In this document: positions 1 to 10,246 of the stretch, in pieces
How positions within the stretch are numbered: position 1 is the stretch's first letter
Layout of the letters: each line of letters begins with the position of its first letter
Source of the DNA: SURF-21 sp964510515
Lineage (GTDB): Bacteria; Actinomycetota; Geothermincolia; Geothermincolales; RBG-13-55-18
Reading direction: 5' to 3'
Assembly: GCA_964510515.1 (NCBI GenBank)
Contig: CAZEAU010000002.1
Location: forward strand, 62,001-126,000
DNA length: 64,000 nucleotides
Notes under the pieces: model-generated
The model's database searches: none
What the model was told of the DNA's origin: nothing
Seen by the model: only the letters and a program-made list of their open reading frames with translations
Position numbers and translations under genes: made by a program

Positions 1-458
1 TGCTCCAGGCGTTCGCGGTAGGCGGCCAGGGCTTGCGCCACCTCCCCGTACTTGAGGGCGAGGATGGCGCTGGCCAGCAGGGCGGCGTTCTCCGCCCCGT
101 CGATGGCCACCGTGGCCACCGGCACCCCGCGCGGCATCTGCACCATGGAGAGCAGGGCGTCCATCCCCCCCAGGTCGGGCGAGGAGACGGGCAGGCCGAT
201 GACGGGCAGGGTGGTCAGGGAGGCCACCACGCCGGGCAGGTGCGCCGCCTTGCCCGCCGCGGCGATGAAGACCTCGACCCCCTCGGCGGCTGCGGCCTCC
301 ACGAAATCGCGCAGCTTGCGCGGCTGGCGGTGGGCGGAGATGACGGCGGTCTTCACCCGCACCCCCATCTCGGCGAGGGTCTCCTCCGCCGGAGTCACTT
401 TCTTCAAATCCGACTTGGAGCCCATGAGCAGGGCGACTATGGGAACGGCCATGTCCAT
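1..458 (-). CDS. purE: N5-carboxyaminoimidazole ribonucleotide mutase (PurE, class I), 3'-truncated by window edge
   Basis: PurE interconverts N5-CAIR and CAIR in de novo purine synthesis in the cytoplasm. Translating the minus strand from ATG 458 gives a protein with the phosphate-binding GSKSD motif at residues 13-17, SAHR at 41-44, and the PurE core (AGKAAHLPG, then VIGLPV). The HR pair after SA is typical of class I enzymes. About 152 residues lie in the window; the family is usually 160-170, so only the C-terminal tip is missing. An AGGTGTG-type SD precedes ATG 458, and a second ATG at 452 has longer spacing, so the start is not settled. It lies 132 bp downstream of purD on the same strand, consistent with a purine operon. 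Confidence 0.93.
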   Translation of the reverse strand, partial: MDMAVPIVALLMGSKSDLKKVTPAEETLAEMGVRVKTAVISAHRQPRKLRDFVEAAAAEGVEVFIAAAGKAAHLPGVVASLTTLPVIGLPVSSPDLGGMDALLSMVQMPRGVPVATVAIDGAENAALLASAILALKYGEVAQALAAYRERLE

Positions 459-590
459 CACACCTCCGGAATGCGTTATGCCGGGCTTTCCCGGCAGGCC
501 TCAAACCCCTTCATTCTCGCCATCAGCGTGCAGCTTCCTCCTGACGGTCAAAGGCAGCGTTGAATCGAACGGCGCTCGCTCGGTCCCCGC

Positions 591-1865
591 CTACGATTTC
601 AGTGTCCGCAAGGCGATATCGCCGCGGTAGTACATGTCCGCGAAGCCTATCCTGCCCACGGCCTCGTAAGCCCTTGCGCGGGCGGCGGCGAAGTCCGTGC
701 CCAGGGCGCTGACGGCCAGCACCCTGCCCCCGCTTGTGACCACCTCTCCCCTTTCGTTGAGAGCGGTGCCGGCGTGAAATACGGTCACCCCTTCGAGCGA
801 GCCCGCATCCTCGAGCCCGGTTATGGTATATCCCCCGGCGTAATCGCCGGGGTAACCCCCGGAGGCCGCGACCACGGTGACGCACGGGTCGTCATGCCAC
901 TCCAGTGCCGCACCTGCCAGCCTTCCCTCCACCACCGCGAGCATGGCCTCGACGATATCGCTTTTCAAGCGCGGCAGCACCGCCTGCGTCTCCGGGTCGC
1001 CGAAGCGCACGTTGTACTCCAGCACCTTGGGCCCGTCGCCGGTCAAGATGATGCCGGCGTAGAGTATGCCCTTGTAATGAATGCCCCTGCCGGCGAGGGC
1101 ACGGGCCGTGGGGCGCAGGATCTCCTCGACGGCGCGGCGGTAGTCTTGCGGCGAGAGCACCGGCACCGGGGAGTAGGAGCCCATGCCGCCGGTGTTGGGG
1201 CCGCTGTCGCCGTCGCCCGCGCGCTTGTAGTCCTGGGCCGGCTCCATGGGGAGGATGTCCTCTCCGTCAACAAAGCAGAGGATGGACACCTCCTGCCCCT
1301 CGAGGAACTCCTCGATGAGCACCTTGTCGCCGGAGGGCCCGAAGGAGCGCTTCACGAAGCAGGCCTTGAGGGCTTCGTAGGCGGCGCGGTCGTCCTGGGC
1401 GATGACCACCCCCTTCCCTGCCGCGAGGCCGTCCGCCTTGACCACATAAGGGGCGCTGCTGTTTTTTATGCAGGCCTCGGCCGCGTCGTAGTCGGTGAAG
1501 GCTTCTGCCTTGCCGGTGGGCACGCCCGCCTCCAGCATGAGGCGCTTGGCGAAATCCTTGCTCCCCTCCATCCGGGCGGCCTCCCGGCCGGGACCGAAGA
1601 CGGGTAGGCCCTGTGCCTGGAAGTGGTCGGCGATGCCCGCCACCAGGGGGGCCTCCGGGCCCACCACGGTGAGGTCGATCTTCTTCTCCGCGGCGAAACG
1701 CGCCAGGGACGCGACGTCCTCGGCGCCGATGCCCACGCATTCCGCCAGCGCCGCCATACCCGCGTTGCCGGGCGCGCACCATATGGCGTCCGCCAGGGGT
1801 GACTGCGCGATCTTCCAGGTAAGGGCGTGCTCGCGGCCCCCGCTTCCCACGACAAGAATCCTCAT
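591..1865 (-). CDS. purD: Phosphoribosylamine-glycine ligase (GARS)
   Basis: PurD joins phosphoribosylamine and glycine with ATP, the second step of purine synthesis. The 424-residue protein has the expected length. It shows the N-terminal GSGGREHAL nucleotide-fold motif, VVGPEAPLVAGI, the ATP-grasp segment (VVKADGLAAGKGV), the family signature RFGDPETQ and the C-terminal SGGRVLAV region. The start at ATG 1865 is supported by AGGGAGG four bases upstream. purE follows 132 bp downstream on the same strand. Upstream lies a repeat array that separates it from rnk. Confidence 0.97.
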   Translation of the reverse strand: MRILVVGSGGREHALTWKIAQSPLADAIWCAPGNAGMAALAECVGIGAEDVASLARFAAEKKIDLTVVGPEAPLVAGIADHFQAQGLPVFGPGREAARMEGSKDFAKRLMLEAGVPTGKAEAFTDYDAAEACIKNSSAPYVVKADGLAAGKGVVIAQDDRAAYEALKACFVKRSFGPSGDKVLIEEFLEGQEVSILCFVDGEDILPMEPAQDYKRAGDGDSGPNTGGMGSYSPVPVLSPQDYRRAVEEILRPTARALAGRGIHYKGILYAGIILTGDGPKVLEYNVRFGDPETQAVLPRLKSDIVEAMLAVVEGRLAGAALEWHDDPCVTVVAASGGYPGDYAGGYTITGLEDAGSLEGVTVFHAGTALNERGEVVTSGGRVLAVSALGTDFAAARARAYEAVGRIGFADMYYRGDIALRTLKS

Positions 1866-1945
1866 ATAACCTCCCTAGGTTCTGCCCCGCCTACATCTCT
1901 ATATTTTATAGGCGGCGGTGACAATCCTGCTTGGAGAGGCATAAT

Positions 1946-2371
1946 GGCACTATTGGGGTCAACCCTCGAGAGTGCCACTCGCACCCCCAAACGGTACGGC
2001 ACTATTGGGGTCAACCCTCGAGAGTGCCACTCGCACCCCCAAACGGTACGCCCGCAGCGGCACACTTGTGGCACGCTTGTGGCACGCTTGTGGCACTATT
2101 AAGGTCAACCCTCAGAAGGGACATTGAACGCCGCACCCATGACGCGCTTGGCGGCCTGCCGCCGGGGAGAACATTCGTTATGGCACGAGGCGGGGTTGAC
2201 CCCGGAAGGGACATTGGCGGTGGCACGGGGCGGAGTTGACCCCGGAAGAGACGTCTGTAAACACCGTTGTGGCACTTGCGAGGGTTGACCCCGGAAGGGA
2301 CATGCGCCGCCGGTTATGGCACGGGGCGGAGTTGACCCCGGAAGGGACACAAGCCCGATGTCTGCAATGCC
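1946..2371. repeat. Inverted-core repeat array A (between purD and rnk)
   Basis: Seven copies of a short core related to GGGGTCAACCCTCG lie here, three in plus orientation and four in minus. They sit between recurring flanks TGGCAC and GAAGGGACA. The first two units (from 1946 and from 1998) are near-identical tandem copies of 52 bp, and each can fold because GGCACT is matched by AGTGCC. A longer shared spacer, roughly 2125-2185, recurs twice in array B. No ORF here has coding character. The array ends just before the rnk stop codon. Confidence 0.85.
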
Positions 2372-2377
2372 TGGAGA

Positions 2378-2791
2378 TTATAGGTCGAAGTCGCCGGAGG
2401 CCTCCGGCTGATAGAGGATCTCCAGGATCTGTATCTTCCGTATCCCCGCCGGGACAGGCCACTCTATGATGTCGCCCGCCTTGTAGCCGATCATGCCCGT
2501 GCCCACGGGGGCCAGTATAGAGAGCTTGTCCTCATCGATGTTTGCGTCCTGGGGAAAGACGAGGGAATACGTCATCTCCTCGCCGGTCTCCACATCCTTC
2601 ATGCGGACCTTGGAGTTCATGGTGACGACGTTGACCGGGATGTCCTTGGGGTCTACGACCTCGGCCTGGCCCAACTCCGTCTCCAACTCGGCTAAGTAGG
2701 CGTTGTCGCCGCCGGTCGCTCTCTTCTCTGCGACGAGCAGGTTCAAGCGATCCAGGTCGAACTGCGTGATATAAATACTTCTCTTGTCCAT
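2378..2791 (-). CDS. rnk: Rnk-like GreA/GreB-family transcription factor
   Basis: The 137-residue protein matches the Rnk layout: a short N-terminal helical arm, then the GreA/GreB C-terminal FKBP-like domain. Recognisable blocks are VVTMNSKV, LVFPQDAN, LSILAPVGTGMIG and the family-like end YQPEASGDF. Rnk binds RNA polymerase near the secondary channel without the long coiled-coil arm of GreA, and it was first described as a regulator of nucleoside diphosphate kinase. I chose ATG 2791 because GGAGGAGG lies just upstream; an earlier non-ATG start would add five residues. The gene stands alone between repeat arrays A and B, inside a purine-gene neighbourhood. Confidence 0.86.
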   Translation of the reverse strand: MDKRSIYITQFDLDRLNLLVAEKRATGGDNAYLAELETELGQAEVVDPKDIPVNVVTMNSKVRMKDVETGEEMTYSLVFPQDANIDEDKLSILAPVGTGMIGYKAGDIIEWPVPAGIRKIQILEILYQPEASGDFDL

Positions 2792-2907
2792 CCCTGCCTC
2801 CTCCACGAATCAAACTCCATCATCGACCTTTTGCCGAATGAGGGGGATTTAGTGCGGTACTTATGTAAAACATTATACACCATGTGGCTCGCGCATGCTT
2901 CCGGGAC

Positions 2908-3378
2908 GGCACTTCCGGGGTCAACCCTCAAGAGTGCCATGGCACGCTTGTGGCACGCTTGGGGTCAACCCTCAGAAGGGACATTGAACGCCGCACCCAT
3001 GGCACGCTTGGCGGCCTGCCGCCGGAGGGGACACTCGTTATGGCACGGGGCAGGGTTGACCCCAGAAGGGACATGCGCCGCCGGTTATGGCACGGGGCGG
3101 GGTTGACCCCGGAGGGGACATGCGCCGCCGGTTATGGCACGGGGCGGGGTTGACCCCAGAAGGGACATTGAACGCCGCACCCATGGCGCGCTTGGCGGCC
3201 TGCCGCCGGGGGGAACATTCGGTATGGCACGGGGCGGGGTTGACCCCAGAAGGGACACAAGGAAGAGAGGTCAGAGCTGCAAGCGTGCAGCGATTGCAAC
3301 GGCACTCTCGAGGGTTGACCCCGGAGGGGACATGCGCCGCCGGTTATGGCACTTGCGAGGGTTGACCCCAGAAGGGAC
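2908..3378. repeat. Inverted-core repeat array B (between rnk and purA)
   Basis: Eight copies of the same core as in array A, two in plus and six in minus orientation. Most are embedded in TGGCACGGGG...GGTTGACCCC...GAAGGGACA. The first unit (2908-2938) is flanked by GGCACT and AGTGCC and could form a hairpin. The spacer beginning CATTGAACGCCGCACCC appears twice here and once in array A, so units were copied together with their spacers. The array abuts the stop codon of purA. Confidence 0.85.
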
Positions 3379-3379
3379 G

Positions 3380-4940
<1,561 letters not shown>

Positions 4941-4943
4941 GCT

Positions 4944-6335
4944 TCAGGCACCCGTGTACCGGCGCTCCGACGAGCGCAGGATGGAGCGGGCGACCACGAT
5001 GCCCGAAGCCGAAGCCTGCACCAGCCCGCGGGTGATACCCGCGCCGTCCCCGATGGCGTAGAGGCCCTCCACCTCCGACTGCAGGTCCGCACCCAGGCTG
5101 GGGCGGGAGGAATAGAACTTCACCTCCACGCCGTAGAGCAGGGTGTCGCGGGCATAGAGCCCGGGGATGAGGCGGTCGAGCGCCTGCAGCATCTCCAGGA
5201 TGTCGCTGATGTAGCGGAAGGGCAGGGCGAAGCTGAGGTCGCCGGGGGTGGCGCAGGGAAGCGTGGGCGTAACCGCGGAGCGCGCGATGCGGCGGTGGGT
5301 GGAACGGCGACCCGACGTGAGGTCTCCCAGCCTCTGCACCAGTATGCCCTCCCCCAGCAGGTTGGCGAGACGAGCGACGTACTTGCCGTAGGCTATGGGC
5401 TCCTTGAAGGGCTCGGTGAAGGTGGTGCTCACCAGCAGGGCGAAGTTGGAGTTCTCCGTGCGCTGCTCGGCATAGGAGTGGCCGTTGACGGTGAGCACGT
5501 CGCCATAGCGCTCCACGCACACCTTACCGTAGGGATTCATGCAGAAGACGCGCACCCGGTCCTCGAAGCGCTGCGTGAAATAGTGCAGCTTGGGTTCGTA
5601 GAGGTCGGCGGTGATGTCCTCCAGCACCGCCGCGGGCACCTCCACCCTGAGGCCGATATCCACCTGGTTGTTGCACACGGCGACCCCCAGGCGCCCCATC
5701 TCCTCCGCCAGCCAGTCCGCGCCCTCCCTGCCCGGGGCCGCGACCACGTTCGGCGCGAGGTACTCCTCCCCTCCCGTGGTCCTCACCCCGAGCACCCTGC
5801 CCTCCCGCGTGAGTATCGAATCCACGCCGGTGCCGGTCCTCACCTCCACCCTGGCGGCGAGGAAATCCCGCATCCTCACCAGCAGCTCGCGGCAGCGCTC
5901 CGTGCCCATGTGGCGGTAGGGGCAGGGGGTGAGCACGAGTCCCTCGAGCACCGCCCGCCTCCTCCACTCCACCACCTTGGCGCCCTCGCTCCCATAGACC
6001 TGCCGCGGGGCCCCGAACTCCAGGTAGAGCCGATCCACGCGGTCGATGAGGTCGCGCAGCATACGCATGCCCACGTATTCGTCCAGCCAGCCCCCCACCT
6101 CGGGGGAGAGGGAGAGCTTGCCGTCGCTGTAGGCCCCCGCTCCGCCCCAGCCGCTGGTGATGGCGCAAGGCTCGCAGCAGCGGCATTTCTCCTCGCGCGC
6201 GAAGCACCTGCGCTTCTCGATATCGAAGCCCTTCTCCAGCAGGAGCACGCGCAGGCCGTCCCTCTTCACCAGCTCCAGCGCCGCGAAGATGCCGGCCGGC
6301 CCGGCACCGATGATGATCACGTCATAAGTGTCCAT
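4944..6335 (-). CDS. FAD-dependent oxidoreductase, COG2509-like
   Basis: This is a 463-residue flavoprotein of the uncharacterised FAD-dependent dehydrogenase group. The N-terminal dinucleotide-binding motif is GAGPAGIFAALEL. A cysteine-rich insert follows (CFAREEKCRCCEPC), then GWGGAGAYSDGKL, a segment typical of this group. The C-terminal flavin motif is GLYAIGDGAGITRGLVQA. Its substrate is unknown; homologues are sometimes found near NAD or tRNA-modifying genes, but the neighbours here do not help. ATG 6335 is preceded by two in-frame GTG codons (6341 and 6344), and none has a clear SD, so translation may be leaderless or weak. It is not obviously co-transcribed with purA. Confidence 0.88.
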   Translation of the reverse strand: MDTYDVIIIGAGPAGIFAALELVKRDGLRVLLLEKGFDIEKRRCFAREEKCRCCEPCAITSGWGGAGAYSDGKLSLSPEVGGWLDEYVGMRMLRDLIDRVDRLYLEFGAPRQVYGSEGAKVVEWRRRAVLEGLVLTPCPYRHMGTERCRELLVRMRDFLAARVEVRTGTGVDSILTREGRVLGVRTTGGEEYLAPNVVAAPGREGADWLAEEMGRLGVAVCNNQVDIGLRVEVPAAVLEDITADLYEPKLHYFTQRFEDRVRVFCMNPYGKVCVERYGDVLTVNGHSYAEQRTENSNFALLVSTTFTEPFKEPIAYGKYVARLANLLGEGILVQRLGDLTSGRRSTHRRIARSAVTPTLPCATPGDLSFALPFRYISDILEMLQALDRLIPGLYARDTLLYGVEVKFYSSRPSLGADLQSEVEGLYAIGDGAGITRGLVQASASGIVVARSILRSSERRYTGA

Positions 6336-6376
6336 ATGCACCACTTATTCTAACATCCAACCCCATATGCGGAAGA

Positions 6377-6460
6377 TAGGGGGTCTTGTTTCTTGCATAC
6401 CGCGGTATGTCACCTGTTCGCACCTGGGGTTTTGTTGCGCGCTTGCAAAACGTGACCCCG
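6377..6460 (+). repeat. Degenerate REPIN-like element, copy 1
   Basis: The segment resembles the reverse complement of the elements at 34.1-34.3 kb. It has a GGGGTC/TCTTG left arm, CACCTGTTCGCACCTGGGG in the centre, and a right arm TTGCAAAACGTGACCCC. The two arms are imperfect inverted repeats. It lies between the start of the FAD-protein gene and the first IS copy. Confidence 0.6.
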
Positions 6461-6463
6461 CGT

Positions 6464-6641
6464 CGCTCCGCCCTGGGAAGTGGGTGGTTCATGTCCTTCC
6501 CCGCGTTGCCCTGGAAGATACCTGCTCTCAAGCGGCGGGGACGGCTGCATATCGATATGTTGGGCCCGAGGCAACAGGAGCATGAGGCCAGGATAAATCC
6601 TGGCCACAGCGCAACGCGGCGCTCCGCCCTGGGAAGTGGGT
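6464..6641 (+). repeat. 22-bp direct repeat pair next to the IS left end
   Basis: A 22-bp sequence beginning CGCTCCGCCCTGGGAAG occurs identically at 6464-6485 and 6620-6641. The second copy ends one base before the start of the first IS copy. The sequence between them has no convincing ORF. Confidence 0.75.
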
Positions 6642-6642
6642 A

Positions 6643-7284
6643 ACAGGAGTTTCCGAGTTAACGACCTAGCTTCCCCATAAAACCCCAGCATAATGGCCAT
6701 TCCCAGGCCCCCGAAAACATAAGACCCCACTGATAACAGTAATCAGCTAGGATAAAAGACCATGTAGAAGCATAGATATGGCAAATATTGTGCTTGACGT
6801 GTAAGACCCGGCAAGATTTATTGTGTACATGGCTCACTTCCACGTAAAGAAGAAGAAGGGAAGACCCTATCTGTACGTGCGGGAGATCGCCAGGGTAGAC
6901 GGAAGGCCCAAGGTGGTCTCCCAGGTGTATGTGGGCTCCCCCGAGAAGGTGGCTGCCATGGCCCGCGGCGAGCTGGGAAGAGGAGGTCAAGCTCCGAGTA
7001 GAGGAGTTCGGGGCGCTCTTTGCCGCCAACCTCATGGACGAGGGTGTAGATCTCGCAGGCATAGTGGATGCCGTCGTGGGGAGGGGCGATAAGGAGAAAG
7101 GCCCTACGGTGGGAGAGTACTTCCTCTACGCGGTTCTCAACCGCATGGTGGAGGCGAGACCGAAGCGCGCCCTCCCGGAATGGTACGGGCGTACTGCGGT
7201 GCAGCAGATAAGGCCCGTGGACATCTCTGTGCTTTCCAGCCGGCGCTACTGGGAGGCTTGGGAGCGGGTGGAAGAGGGCGAGCT
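6643..7284 (+). mobile_element. IS1634-like insertion sequence, truncated copy (left part only)
   Basis: This stretch is nearly identical to the left 640 bp of the element at 10.25-11.63 kb, starting at ACAGGAGTTTCCGAG and including the whole leader before the transposase. The copies diverge sharply after 7284, where the sequence continues into an unrelated reading frame. The right terminal repeat is absent, so this copy cannot move by itself. Confidence 0.88.
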
Positions 7285-7384
7285 CAAGACCTACCAAAGA
7301 TTCAGGGAACTCACCTCGAGGCGGGTTTCTCTTGAGATCGAACTGGCGAGGCTGCGGCGCAGCGGCGGTTCGAAGAAGGGGTGA
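6829..7384 (+). pseudogene. IS1634-like transposase, frameshifted and 3'-replaced
   Basis: The N-terminal part (MAHFHVKKKKGRPYLYVRE) reads in one frame to about 6975. The remainder (EEVKLRVEEFGALFAANL) reads in another, so an extra A near 6976-6980 breaks the gene. After residue E of WERVEEGEL the transposase is lost. The frame then continues with about 32 residues (KTYQRFRELTSRRVSLEIELARL), which resemble the C-terminal helix of the small DUF6788-type proteins found beside transposases. The tail assignment is from memory of the family and is uncertain. All catalytic residues are missing. Confidence 0.75.
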
Positions 7385-7828
7385 TTCCCGAATGGGAAAA
7401 TGCTATTCTGAGCGTGATTTAGGGTGGGGAATGTGGGCTAGAAGGGGATTGATTTGCCTAAATCCCGCCTAACGAGGTGATTGATTATTCAACAGATATC
7501 AACTTTACAGAACATATATTATCGGCATAGCTTGCTTTGCTGAAAAGTCCTGCTAAACGGGGTTGTGGCGGTTATTGTTAACAGCAGCTAATCCTACTGA
7601 TGGCTGAGGGTGGCGCACATTCCAGAGAGCTTGCGATCGCGAGGGGCCCCTTGCCCGGGCTCGCCTGCGGATCCGGCGCCAGCTTCGCCGCCGAAAAGTA
7701 GGCATTCTATTCCGGCGAAAAGGGGACATTCTAAACTGCTGCCGGCATGTTCTGACCGCGGGAGGCCTCCCCTACCGGTGAGATCTTTGTACTCCTCCCC
7801 TACTGCGAAGGACCGAGGGTCCCTGGAG
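7385..7828. other. Non-coding gap inside the IS-bounded island
   Basis: About 440 bp with no ORF of coding character. A short stretch near 7695-7735 contains two similar GGCGAAAAG...CATTCTA segments that look like debris of another mobile element, but no ends can be drawn. The composition is less GC-rich than the neighbouring core genes. Confidence 0.4.
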
Positions 7829-8104
7829 TCATAGCCTCTTTACTGCCTTCTCCAACTCTCCCCTGGGCACGAGATCCAGGATGTCCAGGTTCTCGCCGCT
7901 GACGTCGTAAAGGATGCGCCAGTCCCCTACCCGGAGGCGGAAGAACTCGTCCTTTGGGCCGCGCAGGCGCTTCACGCTCTTTCCCTCGGGAAAGGGATCT
8001 GCGGCCAGCTTCCCCACGGCTTTGGCTATGCGTTTGCGATCCTGAGCGGAGATGGCCCCAAAGGCCTTGGCGAAACGTTTGGAATACCGGAGGGTGTAAG
8101 CCAT
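7829..8104 (-). CDS. RelE/ParE-family toxin
   Basis: A 91-residue protein of the type II RelE/ParE superfamily, whose members cleave ribosome-bound mRNA (RelE) or poison gyrase (ParE). The layout fits: N-terminal YSKRFAKAF, a central helix (DRKRIAKAVGKLAADPF), the conserved KRLRGPKDEFFRLRVGDWRILYD run with basic and aromatic residues, and a final strand DILDLVPRG. The YDV-type run after WRI is typical of RelE. The ATG at 8104 follows the antitoxin TAG with no gap, so the two are translationally coupled. Inference: an active toxin-antitoxin (TA) pair carried in an accessory island. Confidence 0.88.
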   Translation of the reverse strand: MAYTLRYSKRFAKAFGAISAQDRKRIAKAVGKLAADPFPEGKSVKRLRGPKDEFFRLRVGDWRILYDVSGENLDILDLVPRGELEKAVKRL

Positions 8105-8428
8105 CTACTCGCCCGCGAGCTTTTCCATCTCCTTGTGGGTGAGAAAATCGCCGGCCTCTATCTCCTTGCGTGCTTCCTTGCGCCTGGCTATGAGCTCGGG
8201 GTGATTGGACAGGATGAAGTCCTCTAAGTCCTCTTCCGAGAACGGAATGAGCATGGCCCTGGGCCTGCCGTGCCGGGTTACGATGATCCACTTGTCCTCC
8301 TCGGCGACGTCGCGCACCACGGCAGACATCTGCCCCTTCATCTCCTTCACTCCCATAAAGCCTATGGACGAGGGAGGCTCCATGGCCTCTATCTTCATGC
8401 GGCCCGCCGATGCTTTGGTTTTCGCCAT
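8105..8428 (-). CDS. Phd/YefM-family antitoxin
   Basis: A 107-residue antitoxin. Residues near 26-75 (SIGFMGVKEMKGQMSAVVR...WIIVTRHGRPRAMLIPF) are the Phd/YefM fold, which binds DNA. The acidic, helical C-terminus (SEEDLEDFILSNHPELIARRKEARKEIEAG) should wrap the toxin. ATG 8428 is chosen over an upstream GTG because AGGAGTGAGGAAG precedes it. Type II antitoxins of this family usually repress their own promoter together with the toxin, and a repeated motif lies between the promoter and this start. Confidence 0.87.
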   Translation of the reverse strand: MAKTKASAGRMKIEAMEPPSSIGFMGVKEMKGQMSAVVRDVAEEDKWIIVTRHGRPRAMLIPFSEEDLEDFILSNHPELIARRKEARKEIEAGDFLTHKEMEKLAGE

Positions 8429-8437
8429 CTTCCTCAC

Positions 8438-8486
8438 TCCTAAATAAGTAGTCCTAATAGTGGTCCTTTTCTATATCGTCATTATA
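8438..8486 (-). promoter_or_regulatory. TA-operon promoter with tandem direct repeats (possible antitoxin operator)
   Basis: On the minus strand an extended -10 TGCTATAAT has its TATAAT at 8481-8486. Downstream of it lie two similar direct repeats, GGACCACTATTAGGA (8452-8466) and GGACTACTTATTTAGGA (8438-8454). Their place between the start of transcription and the SD fits an autoregulatory site. Confidence 0.5.
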
Positions 8487-8952
8487 GCACGGCTGCTCAA
8501 GGACCTCTCCCCCACCCTACCCCGCCGTTTGCACCGCTGGAGACCCCAGGCAAAACCCCTTACCCGATCGAGAGCGGGCCTCCTGCGGCCTCTCAGAGCG
8601 CCGTTTTTTCCTTACCTTCAGTAAAGATAACACCCGCGCTGATTTACCTTGTGGGGCGCTATTGCATTATATACAGGGCATGGTATTGGTGTATATTCAG
8701 AACCCTGGCTCCATTGTAGCGGAGCTCATTATGACGGTAATTGGAACAATGGCACAGATGCCTGGATGAGGCAGTGGACAACGGATGGAGGGCTTTGGAA
8801 CAATGTATTGGTTTTTTAGATGCACTAATGGATACGAATTCTTTCTAAGTATACGACTTCGGCACAAGTAACGAGGCCTGAACTCATTGGTTTAGAATTA
8901 ACGGGTTGAAAAGTCTATCTTTAGCCCAAGGTTGTTGGTAAGAGAGGGGGAT
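8487..8952. other. AT-richer gap upstream of the WG-repeat gene, with a possible gene remnant
   Basis: About 465 bp without an intact gene. A plus-strand frame at 8643-8819 has no start codon but reads 58 residues rich in Trp, Tyr, Gly and Asn (such as HYDGNWNNGTDAWMRQW) before a TAG, and may be the end of a decayed gene. A GAGA...GGCC / GGCC...TCTC hairpin followed by six T lies near 8572-8610, with no plus-strand gene before it. Confidence 0.35.
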
Positions 8953-10047
8953 ATGATAGATCATGGGATGTATTCCAAATTTCTCGTAATACTCATCTCT
9001 GGGATACTATTGTTGGGTTGGGCGGTAACCGGCTGTGGTGACAACGGCTCGAACCACTACGGAGAAGAAGCAGAGGTCTCGGTCGGCAAATGGGGCTTCG
9101 TCGACAAGACCGGAGAGATGGTGATAGAGCCTCGGTTTGACGAAATCTTCTCTTTCTCGGAAGGATTGGCGGCGGTCAAAGTCGACGGCAAGTGGGGATA
9201 CATCGATACCACGGGGGGTTTCGCAATCGAGCCCCGCTTCGATTCCGAATTCGGCTCCACCTTCTCTGATGGACTAGCGGCAGTTCAGGTGCAAGACAAA
9301 TGGGGTTATATAGACAGGACGGGAAAAATGGTGATTGAGCCCCAATTTGGTACTGCAGGGCCCTTCTCCGATGGTCTTGCTGCTGCATCCTTGGTTCCTG
9401 CAGGTGAAATGGGTTTTAAGGCTGGATTGATAGACAAAGAAGGCAACTGGGTGATCGAGCCGCAGTTCGAGTCCATCGAGGCCTTCTCAGAAGGCCTCGC
9501 TGCGGTCTCGTTCGAGCACGAAGGCAAGTGGGGTTTCATCGATAAGACCGGGGATCTAGTGATAGAGGCCAAGTATTCTTATGTCTCAAAGTTCTCGGAG
9601 GGTTTGGCTTGCGTGCAGAGCCCGGAGCACGACGGCTTGTGCGGTTTCATCGACAGGAACGGGAATTGGGTGATCGAGCCGGGGCTTATAAGCCCGGATG
9701 CATTCTCCGAGGGTCTCGCGAGGGCTAGTGTCGATGAAAAGTCGGGTTACATCGATACAGCGGGAAACTGGATTATCGAGCCGCAGTTCGGAATGTCTTT
9801 CAGTTTCTCGGAAGGATTGGCGGCAGTTGCATACGAGTTTAAAAGTAAGATGGGCTATATAGACAAAACCGGAGATTTGGTCATAGACACGCAATTCGAT
9901 GCCGCAGGAACGTTTTCCGAGGGGCGGGCAGCTGTAGAGAATGACGAGAAGTTCGGGTTTATCGATACCGAGGGGAACATGGTTGTAGAGCAGCGCTTCT
10001 ATGATGCTTACCCGTACTCCGAGGGTTTGGCTGCGGTAAGGATCTAA
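8953..10047 (+). CDS. WG-repeat lipoprotein
   Basis: A 364-residue secreted lipoprotein. The N-terminus has a hydrophobic signal (FLVILISGILLLGWAV) and a lipobox ending at Cys28 (VTGC). The mature part is nine WG/KWG repeats, each built like KWGYIDKTGxxVIEPxF followed by FSEGLAAV. Such repeats are thought to form a beta-propeller-like or solenoid surface for binding other proteins; no enzymatic site is visible. The start at 8953 follows GAGAGGGGG; an in-frame ATG at 8968 lacks an SD. The gene lies inside the IS-bounded island and is less GC-rich than the flanking core genes, suggesting acquisition. Confidence 0.9.
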   Translation: MIDHGMYSKFLVILISGILLLGWAVTGCGDNGSNHYGEEAEVSVGKWGFVDKTGEMVIEPRFDEIFSFSEGLAAVKVDGKWGYIDTTGGFAIEPRFDSEFGSTFSDGLAAVQVQDKWGYIDRTGKMVIEPQFGTAGPFSDGLAAASLVPAGEMGFKAGLIDKEGNWVIEPQFESIEAFSEGLAAVSFEHEGKWGFIDKTGDLVIEAKYSYVSKFSEGLACVQSPEHDGLCGFIDRNGNWVIEPGLISPDAFSEGLARASVDEKSGYIDTAGNWIIEPQFGMSFSFSEGLAAVAYEFKSKMGYIDKTGDLVIDTQFDAAGTFSEGRAAVENDEKFGFIDTEGNMVVEQRFYDAYPYSEGLAAVRI

Positions 10048-10177
10048 CGGCTATAAAGCTTGTGATTCAAAGTACCACCTATTGTTAATTCAATACCGTA
10101 TTGGAGAGCTAGCCGGGTCGAACTGGACAGGCGTTTAAGGGGCAAACTGTTCCACGAGAACGAAAGGAGCAAATAGG

Positions 10178-10225
10178 ATGGCGAAGAGACGAGCGAGTAT
10201 CAGCATACTTCCCCTCGCCATGTAA
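10178..10225 (+). CDS. 15-codon micro-ORF with strong SD
   Basis: The sequence GAAAGGAGCAAATAGG precedes an ATG that opens MAKRRASISILPLAM followed by TAA. The SD is better than many in the window. It could be a leader peptide, the remnant of a gene cut by the IS next to it, or chance. Confidence 0.2.
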   Translation: MAKRRASISILPLAM

Positions 10226-10246
10226 TCTTTGCCGGTGATTCTCTGA

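Noticed and set aside
1946..3378. Repeat arrays A and B considered as CRISPR or as a toxin/antitoxin operator array.
   Set aside because: Unit spacing is irregular, the core is inverted in many copies, and spacers are shared. No cas or TA gene is adjacent.
8572..8610. A stem-loop with a T-run read as a terminator.
   Set aside because: No plus-strand gene precedes it within a plausible distance, so its function is unclear.
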